Shown here piece after piece: positions 42,538 to 50,136 of a stretch of DNA of 64,000 bases. Where the stretch lies: the NCBI GenBank assembly GCA_946405575.1, contig CAMJHP010000007.1, positions 1-64,000 on the forward strand, given 5' to 3'. A model generated the notes under the pieces. It saw only the letters and a list, made by a program, of their open reading frames with translations, was not told the origin of the DNA and ran no database searches. The stretch comes from an uncultured Bacteroidales bacterium (GTDB taxonomy: Bacteria; Bacteroidota; Bacteroidia; Bacteroidales; F082). How positions within the stretch are numbered: position 1 is the first letter of the stretch; every line of letters begins with the position of its first letter. The translations under genes and the position numbers were made by a program.

Positions 42538-42993
42538 TTAAAAGATTATTGCGGGTTTGATTTCCACTTTTTTGCGTTCAAAGAACAAATTGACGGGTTC
42601 CTCAGCGGGTTTCTTCTTGGTAGCTTTCTTGGGTGCGGGAGCAAATTCCACCTTTTCGGCATCAAAACCCACCAACTTGCCTTGCATCTTGCCCATTTCT
42701 TTCGTCTTCACCTCCACGTCCTTGCCTACATATTTCTGCAACTGACGGTCCAGCTTCAAGGCACCCGAGAGCCCCCATGAGAGCACACTCAGCTCGTAGT
42801 CTTCAACATCGCGGTCGAGTTTCTCATTGATGTAACGGCTCAACTCGGCACAATGGTCAATGTTGACGGCTGTGTCGGAATCGACGTAGACCTCAATCAC
42901 GTTGTTGGGCTTTACCTTCACTTCCACGAGGAAGCGGTCGGTGTTGGCGAGGGCTTCTTCGCAGAGGGTTGCTACTTGTTCTTTGTTAATCAT
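42538..42993 (-). CDS. rimP: Ribosome maturation factor RimP
   Basis: 151 residues. The N-terminal alpha/beta domain has FLVEVKVKPNNVIEVYVDSD, HCAELSRYINEKLDRDVED and YELSVLSWGLSGALKLDRQL (family consensus LEVSSPG...L). The C-terminal Sm-like domain has GKDVEVKTKEMGKMQGKLVG. A Lys/Pro-rich insert near 115-130 precedes the final strand. RimP assists 30S assembly. It heads the rimP-nusA-infB transcript. Confidence 0.93.
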   Translation of the reverse strand: MINKEQVATLCEEALANTDRFLVEVKVKPNNVIEVYVDSDTAVNIDHCAELSRYINEKLDRDVEDYELSVLSWGLSGALKLDRQLQKYVGKDVEVKTKEMGKMQGKLVGFDAEKVEFAPAPKKATKKKPAEEPVNLFFERKKVEIKPAIIF

Positions 42994-43038
42994 TTGAAAT
43001 TCAAAGATTTAAAATTCAAAATTTAAAATTCCAACTTC
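42994..43038. repeat. GATTTAAAATTC-type AT-rich repeat
   Basis: Tandem GAAATTCAAAGATTTAAAATT words directly upstream of the rimP start, matching the array at 11981. Confidence 0.5.
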
Positions 43039-43043
43039 AAATA

Positions 43044-43076
43044 AAAAAACCTGTTACTCAAAGTAGCAGGTTTTTT
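43044..43076 (-). terminator. Terminator of tRNA-Gln
   Basis: AAAAAACCTGTTACT, loop CAA, AGTAGCAGGTTTTTT (one G-U pair). It lies 14 bases past the tRNA 3' end and has T runs on both strands. Confidence 0.8.
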
Positions 43077-43089
43077 CTTCCACCTCAAG

Positions 43090-43160
43090 TTGTCGAGCAA
43101 GGATTCGAACCTTGACAGGCAGAACCAAAATCTGCAGTGCTGCCATTACACCACTCGACA
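43090..43160 (-). tRNA. tRNA-Gln (anticodon TTG)
   Basis: 71 bases. Acceptor stem TGTCGAG/CTCGACA, discriminator A, D arm with GTGTAATGGCAGCAC, anticodon stem GCAGA/TCTGC around loop TTTTGGT (anticodon TTG), T arm CAAGGTTCGAATCCTTG. CCA is not encoded. Confidence 0.95.
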
Positions 43161-43183
43161 TCATTCGTTCCCGAATGCGGCTG

Positions 43184-43191
43184 CAAAAGTA
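43184..43191 (-). promoter_or_regulatory. -7 box of tRNA-Gln
   Basis: CAAAAGTA on the plus strand (TACTTTTG on the minus strand), 24 bases before the tRNA 5' end. Confidence 0.5.
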
Positions 43192-43305
43192 CAACTAATT
43201 TCGTTACGTGCAAGCGTTTTTTTCATTTTTTTTCAAAAAAGATGATTTCGCACACTACGAAAAACCTTTTTGTCGTTTTTCAAATCGGTCAAAGCCAAAA
43301 AACAG

Positions 43306-43313
43306 TATCTTTG
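43306..43313 (+). promoter_or_regulatory. -7 box of the DUF2723 gene
   Basis: TATCTTTG, followed by CAG, with a leader of about 50 bases to the ATG at 43369. Confidence 0.55.
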
Positions 43314-43368
43314 CAGTTTGGCAAAGGCCAAAAACGGTTGAAAATCAACAAATAGCTTTTATATCATT

Positions 43369-46300
43369 ATGACTTTCAAAAGGTTAAACAACATTACAGG
43401 ATGGTTGGCAGGCATCATCGCCACCATCGTGTATTTCCTCACGCTTGAGCCCACCGTGAGCTGGTGGGACTGTGGTGAGTACATTTCAACGGCTTACAAA
43501 CTGCAAGTGGGTCACCCCCCTGGGGCGCCTTTGTTCCAGATGATTGGGCGTTTCTTCACGCTCTTTGCAGGCGGCGACGTCACCAAGGTGGCCATAATGG
43601 TCAACGTAATGTCGGCCATCTGTAGCGGCCTCACCATCGTCTTCCTTTTCTGGACCATCACCTTAATGGCCCGCAAAGTGTGGATGAAGGAAGGCGAAGA
43701 TGCCCCTTGGGTAAATAAAATAGGTGTGCTGCTGGCTGGCTTTGTCGGCGCAGTGGCCTACACCTTCACCGAATCGTTCTGGTTCAACGCCGTGGAAGGC
43801 GAAGTGTACGCCATGTCATCGTTCTTCACCGCAGTTACTTTCTGGGCCATCCTGAAATGGGAGCAAGTAGCCGACGACCCGAAGAGTTTCCGATGGTTTA
43901 TCTTCATCGCTTTCCTTGTCGGTCTGTCCATCGGTGTCCATCTGCTCAACTTGTTGTGCGTGCCCGCCATCGTGTATGTGGTTTATTTCAAGAAATGGAA
44001 AAAGACTTCGGTTGGAGGCTTCGTGCTGGCTGGCGTGGTTTCATTAGTGCTGCTGTGGTTCCTCAATATGTTCCTCGTGCCGCAAATCATCAACTTGGCT
44101 GGCAAGACAGAGCTGTTTTTCGTGAATACGCTCGGCGCACCGTTCAACCTCGGCTCCATCGTGTATTTTGCCGTTATCATCGGCCTCATCATCTGGGGAC
44201 TTTGGTACACGGCCAAACGCGGCAAGGTGATTTGGAACACCGCCATCCTCGCCTTCATGTTCATCTTGATTGGCTATTCTTCTTTCTTTATGCTGATTAT
44301 CCGCGCCAACACCAACCCGCCCATCAACGAGAACGAGCCCAAGGAAGCCCTTTCGATGCTTTCTTATATCAACCGCGACCAATATGGTAGTTGGCCTTTG
44401 CTTTACGGCCCTTACTACAACGCACCCATTACCGACTTGAAAGATGGTACCCCAATATATGTCAAGGACAAGGAGTTAGGTCGTTATGTCATCACCGACG
44501 ACAATAAACGTAGCGTTCCAGAGTATCCCCGTGAGATGAAGACACTCTTCCCTCGTATGTGGAGCACTCAAAGAGGCACACACTCTGAGATGTATGAAAG
44601 CTACCGCAAAAACGCTAATGGTGCCATTGTGGGCGAGACCCTTCATTTCAGAAATTTACGCGGACAGGAAGTTACCGTAAGCAAGCCCACATTCGGACAA
44701 AATCTGAAGTTCTTCATCAACTACCAGTGCAATTGGATGTATTGGCGTTACTTTATGTGGAATTTCGTGGGTCGTCAAAACGACATTGAAAGCCAAGGCG
44801 AACTCAATCACGGCAACTGGCTCAGCGGCATCAGCTTCATCGACAATGCGCGACTCGGAGACCAGGACAACATCCCTGCCTGCTTGCAAAACCCAGGACG
44901 AACCACCTATTATTTCCTTCCCCTCATCCTCGGTCTTATCGGCCTTTTCTGGCTGCTCAAGAACGACTTGAAGCAGAGCTGGATCATCTTCTTGCTCTTC
45001 TTTATGACGGGTTTAGCCATCATTATCTACCTGAACCAAACGCCTCAACAACCTCGTGAACGTGACTACAGCTATGCCGGCTCGTTTTATGCCTTCGCCA
45101 TCTGGATTGGCTTTGGCGTCATCGCCATCGTTGACTGGATTAACAAGTTAACCAAAAAAAGCAGTTTGATTACCACCATAGCTGTCGGATTGGCCTGCTT
45201 CCTTGCTGTGCCTTGCGTTTTGGCCTCCAATGGCTGGAAAGAACACAACCGTTCGGGCAAGACCTCTGCCCGCGATTGGGCAAAGAACTATCTCGCGCAA
45301 CTGCCACCTAATGCCGTCATTTTCACCAGAGGCGACAACGACACCTTCCCATTGTGGTACGTGCAGGAGGTGGAGGGCTTCCGTACTGATGTGCGTGTAT
45401 GCAACTATATGCTTTCGAGTGGTTATTGGTATGTTCACCAGATGGGTCGCAAAGTTTACAACTCTGAGAAGCTTCCACTCACTTTAAGTCAGAAAGAATA
45501 TGACAACGGCATCAATGAGTCAATGATTGTCGAGGAGGAAGATTACTTCAAGGGCAAGCAGGTGGAGTTAAAGCAAGTCATCGACTTCATCCACAATCCC
45601 AAGGCAGTGAGGCGCTATGCGGGTGGCTCCTATAAATATGTGCCCTGCCGCAAGGTGAAACTCACTGTTGATAAAGAAGCTTGCATCCGCAATGGCATCG
45701 TACCCGAGAGTATGCAAGACCGAATTGTCGATGAAATCACTTGGGAAATCAAAGACGATTACATCTACAAAAACGCCCTTATGCTGTTGGATTTCTTTGC
45801 CACCAACAATTGGGAACGTCCTGTGTATTTCACCTCGTTCAGTGATATGTCGAAGGTGCTCGGCATCGATAAATACCTTCACATGGAGGGCTTGGCCTAT
45901 CGTTTCATCCCCGTTGAAGCCGAAGATTATGTCAAAGCCTATCGGGGTGGCGTTAACCGTGATGGCAGCTTTGACCTCTTGGTCACTAAGGCCAACGAAG
46001 GCATCACCAACTGGGGCAGCCTGAACCAAGAAGGTGTGGTGCCCGACCGCGAGAGTGTACGCAATATGAGTTATGCCCAACTGGCTTACTCACGCTTGGC
46101 ACAGAGTTTGGTCAACCACGGCCAATTCGACTCCGCTGTCATCGTGATGGATAAGTATCAAGAGTTCTTCCCCAACGAGAAATTCCCAGCCGAAATCCAC
46201 ACCTATCAGTTCCCCGAGATGTACTATATCTCAGGTGCCACCGAAAAAGGCGATGTCTATTTGACGAACCTGGTGAACAACTTTTGTGACAAAATAAAGT

Positions 46301-46473
46301 ACTATGGCAATATGAAGCCCAAATTCAGAGACTACTATGAGGACGAAATTGGCGAAGGTATGAGCTTGCTCAAGCACTTCAGCGATGTGGCCAAGAAATA
46401 TGAGCGCACCGAACTTGCGCAACAGATTTCCGACCAAATGACACAATTCCTTTCCTTGTACTATATGGAATAA
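43369..46473 (+). CDS. DUF2723 (TMEM260-like) multi-pass membrane protein
   Basis: 1034 residues. The N-terminal half carries about ten membrane helices. The first luminal or periplasmic loop has the family signature LTLEPTVSWWDCGEYISTAY with KLQVGHPPGAPLFQM, in which acidic residues (Asp-Cys-Gly-Glu) and the HPPGAPLF motif are diagnostic. After QTPQQPRERDYSYAGSFYAF and the last helices, a soluble C-terminal part of about 400 residues includes NAVIFTRGDNDTFPLWYVQE and a helical TPR-like end. DUF2723 is shared with human TMEM260, an ER O-mannosyltransferase of GT-C type. A role in protein O-glycosylation with a polyprenyl-sugar donor is plausible here but not shown. Confidence 0.85.
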   Translation: MTFKRLNNITGWLAGIIATIVYFLTLEPTVSWWDCGEYISTAYKLQVGHPPGAPLFQMIGRFFTLFAGGDVTKVAIMVNVMSAICSGLTIVFLFWTITLMARKVWMKEGEDAPWVNKIGVLLAGFVGAVAYTFTESFWFNAVEGEVYAMSSFFTAVTFWAILKWEQVADDPKSFRWFIFIAFLVGLSIGVHLLNLLCVPAIVYVVYFKKWKKTSVGGFVLAGVVSLVLLWFLNMFLVPQIINLAGKTELFFVNTLGAPFNLGSIVYFAVIIGLIIWGLWYTAKRGKVIWNTAILAFMFILIGYSSFFMLIIRANTNPPINENEPKEALSMLSYINRDQYGSWPLLYGPYYNAPITDLKDGTPIYVKDKELGRYVITDDNKRSVPEYPREMKTLFPRMWSTQRGTHSEMYESYRKNANGAIVGETLHFRNLRGQEVTVSKPTFGQNLKFFINYQCNWMYWRYFMWNFVGRQNDIESQGELNHGNWLSGISFIDNARLGDQDNIPACLQNPGRTTYYFLPLILGLIGLFWLLKNDLKQSWIIFLLFFMTGLAIIIYLNQTPQQPRERDYSYAGSFYAFAIWIGFGVIAIVDWINKLTKKSSLITTIAVGLACFLAVPCVLASNGWKEHNRSGKTSARDWAKNYLAQLPPNAVIFTRGDNDTFPLWYVQEVEGFRTDVRVCNYMLSSGYWYVHQMGRKVYNSEKLPLTLSQKEYDNGINESMIVEEEDYFKGKQVELKQVIDFIHNPKAVRRYAGGSYKYVPCRKVKLTVDKEACIRNGIVPESMQDRIVDEITWEIKDDYIYKNALMLLDFFATNNWERPVYFTSFSDMSKVLGIDKYLHMEGLAYRFIPVEAEDYVKAYRGGVNRDGSFDLLVTKANEGITNWGSLNQEGVVPDRESVRNMSYAQLAYSRLAQSLVNHGQFDSAVIVMDKYQEFFPNEKFPAEIHTYQFPEMYYISGATEKGDVYLTNLVNNFCDKIKYYGNMKPKFRDYYEDEIGEGMSLLKHFSDVAKKYERTELAQQISDQMTQFLSLYYME

Positions 46474-46496
46474 GGCTTTGCCTATGCCTTAAAAGA

Positions 46497-46533
46497 AAAC
46501 CAGCGTTCGAGCTATTCGGACGCTGGTTTTTTT
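46497..46533. terminator. Bidirectional terminator
   Basis: AAACCAGCGTTCGA, loop GCTAT, TCGGACGCTGGTTT with a T run, between the convergent DUF2723 and lgt genes. Confidence 0.85.
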
Positions 46534-46552
46534 GGATTTTGTTTTCTAAAAT

Positions 46553-47464
46553 TCAGCCTTGGTTTTCCACCTTTTTCCGCTGCACAAAACTCCAAATAAT
46601 CATCGCAATGCCAATAACGACAAAAGGAATGCTAAGCCATTGTCCCATATCGAAAGTCATGTTGCGCTCGAATTCGACTTGGACGTTTTTCAGGAACTCG
46701 ATGAAGATGCGTGAGCCGAAGATGATGACGAGGAAGGTGCCGAACATCAGTCCAGGCTGTTTGATGCCAAGGTCACGCTTGTAGTACATCCACAAGAGGA
46801 TACTCATCGCAACCAGACAGAAAAAAGCCTCATAAAGTCCCGTTGGATGGCAGGGCAGCCACTCACTCGACGGACAAGGTGCATCCCAAGCATTGCAAGC
46901 CGTGTAGTTGTCAACAGTGCCGCAGAACTGTTCCGAACCACGCAAAAAAACGAAACCCCACGGTAGTGAAGTCGGAGTGCCATAAATCTCATGGTTCATT
47001 ACATTGCCCACACGAATCAATGCTCCAACGAAGCACACCGCCACCACAACGCGGTCGAGAATCCAAATATAGTTGATATGTTGAAGGTTGTCTTTCTCCT
47101 TTTTCGATTTGTTATAACTTCGCACATAAAACCACAATCCAATCAAGATACCAATGGCACCACCATGGCTGGCAAGACCGCCTTCCCATACTGCCAGCAT
47201 CTTCAATGGATGCGATAGATAATAGTCAGGCTCATAAAACAAGCAATGACCGAGACGAGCTCCCACAACAGTGAAAATCAGCATATAAATCAACAATTTA
47301 TCTAACGATTCGTCTGTCATCTTTTCTTTTCGATAGATACGTCTCATAATGAAATAACCGATGAGGAAACCCAAGGCCCATAAGAGGCCGTACCAACGAA
47401 TTTGCAAGGACCCCAAGTGAATCAAGACAGGGTCGACGTTCCAAGTGATATAGTTTAGCAACAT
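46553..47464 (-). CDS. lgt: Prolipoprotein diacylglyceryl transferase
   Basis: 303 residues, about seven membrane helices. Conserved features are IRWYGLLWALGFLIGYFI, GARLGHCLFYE (Arg 70), EGGLASHGGAIG (His 100) and IRVGNVMNHEIYG (Arg 151, Asn 154, Glu 159). The C-terminus ends with a basic tail. Lgt attaches diacylglycerol to the lipobox Cys. The window encodes at least five predicted lipoproteins that would be its substrates. It contains an insertion (FLRGSEQFCGTVDNYTACNA) with extra Cys residues that is common in Bacteroidota versions. Confidence 0.95.
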   Translation of the reverse strand: MLLNYITWNVDPVLIHLGSLQIRWYGLLWALGFLIGYFIMRRIYRKEKMTDESLDKLLIYMLIFTVVGARLGHCLFYEPDYYLSHPLKMLAVWEGGLASHGGAIGILIGLWFYVRSYNKSKKEKDNLQHINYIWILDRVVVAVCFVGALIRVGNVMNHEIYGTPTSLPWGFVFLRGSEQFCGTVDNYTACNAWDAPCPSSEWLPCHPTGLYEAFFCLVAMSILLWMYYKRDLGIKQPGLMFGTFLVIIFGSRIFIEFLKNVQVEFERNMTFDMGQWLSIPFVVIGIAMIIWSFVQRKKVENQG

Positions 47465-47481
47465 GATTTTGAAATTTGGCG

Positions 47482-47489
47482 CAAATGTA
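47482..47489 (-). promoter_or_regulatory. -7 box of lgt
   Basis: CAAATGTA on the plus strand (TACATTTG on the minus strand), 18 bases before the ATG at 47464. Confidence 0.55.
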
Positions 47490-47553
47490 GGAATATTTGT
47501 TGATTGTTGACCGTTTAATTGTCAAGTAAATGGGGATAATTAGTTCACATATT

Positions 47554-47623
47554 CTGACAATGACTTGTGACAACGACTATAGTAGCTCATTTCGAAGTGA
47601 AAGCGGTTATAGCCAATGGTCAT
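47554..47623 (-). repeat. Dispersed ATGACCA...TTGTCACAAGTCATTG element
   Basis: On the minus strand ATGACCATTGGCTATAACCG at one end and GTCGTTGTCACAAGTCATTG at the other. It resembles the copies at 23507 and 49904 and lies in the lgt-murA spacer. Confidence 0.45.
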
Positions 47624-47691
47624 AAGACATTCTGCTAATACGAAAACAATTTATGCCCAATTAATGGTTGTAGCGGCTTGATGATGAAAAA

Positions 47692-48990
47692 TCAAATTCT
47701 CTGGATATCTGCACCCAAAGCATTCAGCCTTTTGTCAATATACTGATAGCCACGTTCAATTTGGTCACTGTTGTCGATGATGCTAGTGCCTTCAGCGGAA
47801 AGTGCGGCAATGAGCAGGGCAACACCAGCGCGGATGTCGGGTGAGGCCATACGGATGCCGCGAAGCGCATGGGCTTTGTCGAGACCGATGACATTGGCAC
47901 GGTGTGGGTCGCAAAGGATGATTTGAGCTCCCATATCAATGAGCTTGTCGACAAAAAACAGACGACTTTCAAACATCTTCTGGTGGATGAGCACGGTGCC
48001 TTTGGCCTGGGTAGCCACCACAAGCACAATGCTGATGAGGTCAGGCGTGAAGCCAGGCCAGGGGGCATCTGCAATGGTAAGGATGCTTCCGTCCATAAAA
48101 GTCTGCACCTCATAGTGTTCTTGGGCAGGGATGAAAATGTCGTCACCACGATAGTGCATTTGTATTCCCAGTTTGCTGAATACGTCAGGGATGATGCCCA
48201 ATTGTTTGACACCCGCATTTTTGATGGAAATTTCGCTGCCGGTCATTGCGGCCATACCGATGAAACTGCCTACCTCAATCATATCGGCCAAAAGGGTGTG
48301 GTCAGTGCCGTGCAAACTGCTTACCCCATTGATGGTCAATAGATTGGAACCAACACCTTTGATATCGGCACCCATATTGTTGAGCATGGTGCAGAGTTGC
48401 ACAAGATACGGCTCGCAAGCGGCATTGAAAATGGTGGTGGTGCCTTGAGCCATTACAGCAGCCATAACAATGTTGGCCGTACCGGTAACTGAGGCCTCAT
48501 CAAGTAGCATATAACAGCCTTTTAGCCCGCCTTTTTGAACTCCTACCTTATAGGTGTCAAAATCAAAGATGGCACCAAGTTTCTGTAAGCCTATGACATG
48601 GGTGTCTAAACGACGGCGACCAATCTTGTCGCCACCTGGTTTAGGCATATAGGCCTTACCGAAACGGGCAATCATCGGGCCAGTCATCATTACACTGCCT
48701 CTAAGTTTCGATGCAGTGCTTTGGTATGCATCTTTGTCAAAATAGCTAAAGTTGATGGATTTGGCTTGTAGAATAATGTCGTGTCTTGTGGGACGCTCAA
48801 TGCTAACACCCATACCTTCCAAAAGGGCAATCAGATTGTTGATGTCCAATATGTCAGGTAGGTTGTGGATGGAGACTTTCTCATCAGTAAGCAGACACGC
48901 ACAAAGAATTTGCATAGCCTCGTTCTTTGCGCCCTGTGGGGTAATTTCACCTTGAAGCTTACAGCCGCCTTTGATTTTGAGTGATGCCAT
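47692..48990 (-). CDS. murA: UDP-N-acetylglucosamine 1-carboxyvinyltransferase, Cys-to-Asp type
   Basis: 432 residues, EPSP-synthase-like fold of two inside-out alpha/beta domains. ITPQGAKNEAMQIL carries the Lys/Asn pair (KN). The catalytic loop reads MPKPGGDKIGRRRLDTHVIG, so the position of E. coli Cys115 is Asp121. The rest is standard (EASVTGTANIVMAAVMAQG, YRGDDIFIPA, DIRAGVALLIAALSAEGTS). MurA transfers enolpyruvate to UDP-GlcNAc, the first committed step of peptidoglycan synthesis. The Asp variant is active in other bacteria and not alkylated by fosfomycin. It is co-directional with DUF4290 upstream, with a hairpin-forming repeat between them. Confidence 0.96.
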   Translation of the reverse strand: MASLKIKGGCKLQGEITPQGAKNEAMQILCACLLTDEKVSIHNLPDILDINNLIALLEGMGVSIERPTRHDIILQAKSINFSYFDKDAYQSTASKLRGSVMMTGPMIARFGKAYMPKPGGDKIGRRRLDTHVIGLQKLGAIFDFDTYKVGVQKGGLKGCYMLLDEASVTGTANIVMAAVMAQGTTTIFNAACEPYLVQLCTMLNNMGADIKGVGSNLLTINGVSSLHGTDHTLLADMIEVGSFIGMAAMTGSEISIKNAGVKQLGIIPDVFSKLGIQMHYRGDDIFIPAQEHYEVQTFMDGSILTIADAPWPGFTPDLISIVLVVATQAKGTVLIHQKMFESRLFFVDKLIDMGAQIILCDPHRANVIGLDKAHALRGIRMASPDIRAGVALLIAALSAEGTSIIDNSDQIERGYQYIDKRLNALGADIQRI

Positions 48991-48994
48991 TTTA

Positions 48995-49056
48995 ATGCTG
49001 AATTAGGAATGTTGAATTAGGAATGCAAAATGATTAACGCATTCCTAATTCAGCAT
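48995..49056 (-). repeat. Alternative-hairpin repeat in the murA leader
   Basis: ATGCTGAATTAGGAATG (48995-49011) and a second similar arm TTGAATTAGGAATGC (49012-49026) are both complementary to GCATTCCTAATTCAGCAT (49039-49056). Two mutually exclusive hairpins are therefore possible between the DUF4290 stop and the murA start. Confidence 0.6.
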
Positions 49057-49069
49057 CCATCCTGTAATA

Positions 49070-49771
49070 TTAAAGTTTTCCAAGTTCCTGCATACGTTTT
49101 TTGTAGGCCGGATTGTTTGGGTTGTTCATATTGGCCTTAAGATTCGGCACTTTCTTTTTCTTCTTCTTGCCTTGTTGCGGTTGCTGCTTGGGCATCAGTG
49201 GCTTGCCAGGCATCTCACCCGTAGTGTTAAGCTTAGTCTCTTCGGCAATGACAAGTTTTCCACCGCTAATCGTCCTCAGGTCGTCTATGATGACTTGGTC
49301 GTTAACCACATTCTTATTCCATTCCAAGTAGTTGCGTTTCATCTGACCAGCCAAAGAAAAAGCGAGGGCTTCGCGCACTTCATCGTTAGGCTCTTTTGAA
49401 GCGGCCTCAATCATTTTGATGAGATATTGTCCATAATGCCCATATTTTATATCATTATTCTGATAACCAATATGTTGTGGTTTACTCTGCTGCTCCACAG
49501 GGGTGGGCGGCGCGTAAGGGCTGTCCACATCAAGGTCATAGCCCGAAATCATACAGAGATGATCCCACAATTTGTGTTCATAATCACTCGACTCCTTGAT
49601 TTGTGGGTTCATCTGTACCATCACACTGATGATATATTTTGCGGCCTCAGTCCGCTGCACACGGTCTTCGATTTCTGGCAACTTCTTAATCATTTCCTGA
49701 ATGCAACGACCATATTCCGAAATGACTATCTGCTCTTTTTCTGTATTGTATGTCAATCCAGCTTTTTTCAT
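49070..49771 (-). CDS. DUF4290 protein
   Basis: 233 residues, soluble and mostly helical. It begins GLTYNTEKEQIVISEYGRCI and continues QEMIKKLPEIEDRVQRTEAA and KYIISVMVQMNPQIKESSDY, then a Pro/Gln linker and DIKYGHYGQYLIKMIEAASK. The last 50 residues are basic (QQGKKKKKKVPNLKANMNNP), suggesting nucleic-acid or ribosome contact. DUF4290 is a Bacteroidota family of unknown function usually found upstream of murA, as here. It has its own TAnnTTTG box. Confidence 0.85.
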   Translation of the reverse strand: MKKAGLTYNTEKEQIVISEYGRCIQEMIKKLPEIEDRVQRTEAAKYIISVMVQMNPQIKESSDYEHKLWDHLCMISGYDLDVDSPYAPPTPVEQQSKPQHIGYQNNDIKYGHYGQYLIKMIEAASKEPNDEVREALAFSLAGQMKRNYLEWNKNVVNDQVIIDDLRTISGGKLVIAEETKLNTTGEMPGKPLMPKQQPQQGKKKKKKVPNLKANMNNPNNPAYKKRMQELGKL

Positions 49772-49789
49772 CTTGATTCAATTTTGGTG

Positions 49790-49797
49790 CAAAGGTA
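49790..49797 (-). promoter_or_regulatory. -7 box of the DUF4290-murA operon
   Basis: CAAAGGTA on the plus strand (TACCTTTG on the minus strand), 19 bases before the ATG at 49771. Confidence 0.55.
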
Positions 49798-50136
49798 CAT
49801 ATTTTTCGGATAATGCAACAACAAAAAAGCACGTACCAATGACACACCCATTTAGAATAAGTGACTATTCAAAATTAAAGTTCGTATTTGTTTTGTTTTC
49901 GATCATGACCATCGACTATGACTGCTTTTATTTGGTACAGAAACTTTTGGCTTCAGTAAAGCAGTCATTGTCACAAATCATAGTATGAATGATTTGCGTT
50001 CTATATGTAGACTAAATTTGCTCACTCACTTAAGACACAAAACCGTTCAATTTATTCTTGTCTTTACGAGTCCATCCTACTGTCTTTCCACTTAATCCGT
50101 GAAACTATAGAATATTTACCCTGCAATATTACACTG
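49798..50136. other. Spacer without gene
   Basis: AT-rich. It contains one copy of the dispersed TATGACCA element (49904-49984) and no open frame with recognisable similarity. I saw no terminator with a clear T run for the helicase gene that ends at 50137. Confidence 0.5.
49904..49984 (+). repeat. Dispersed ATGACCA...GTCATTGTCACAAATCATAG element
   Basis: CATGACCATCGACTATGACTG at the left (shown as 20-odd bases; key words ATGACCA and CTATGACTGC), then TTGGCTTCAGTAAAGCAG and TCATTGTCACAAATCATAG at the right. It is the longest of three similar copies (see 23507 and 47554). Confidence 0.45.
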
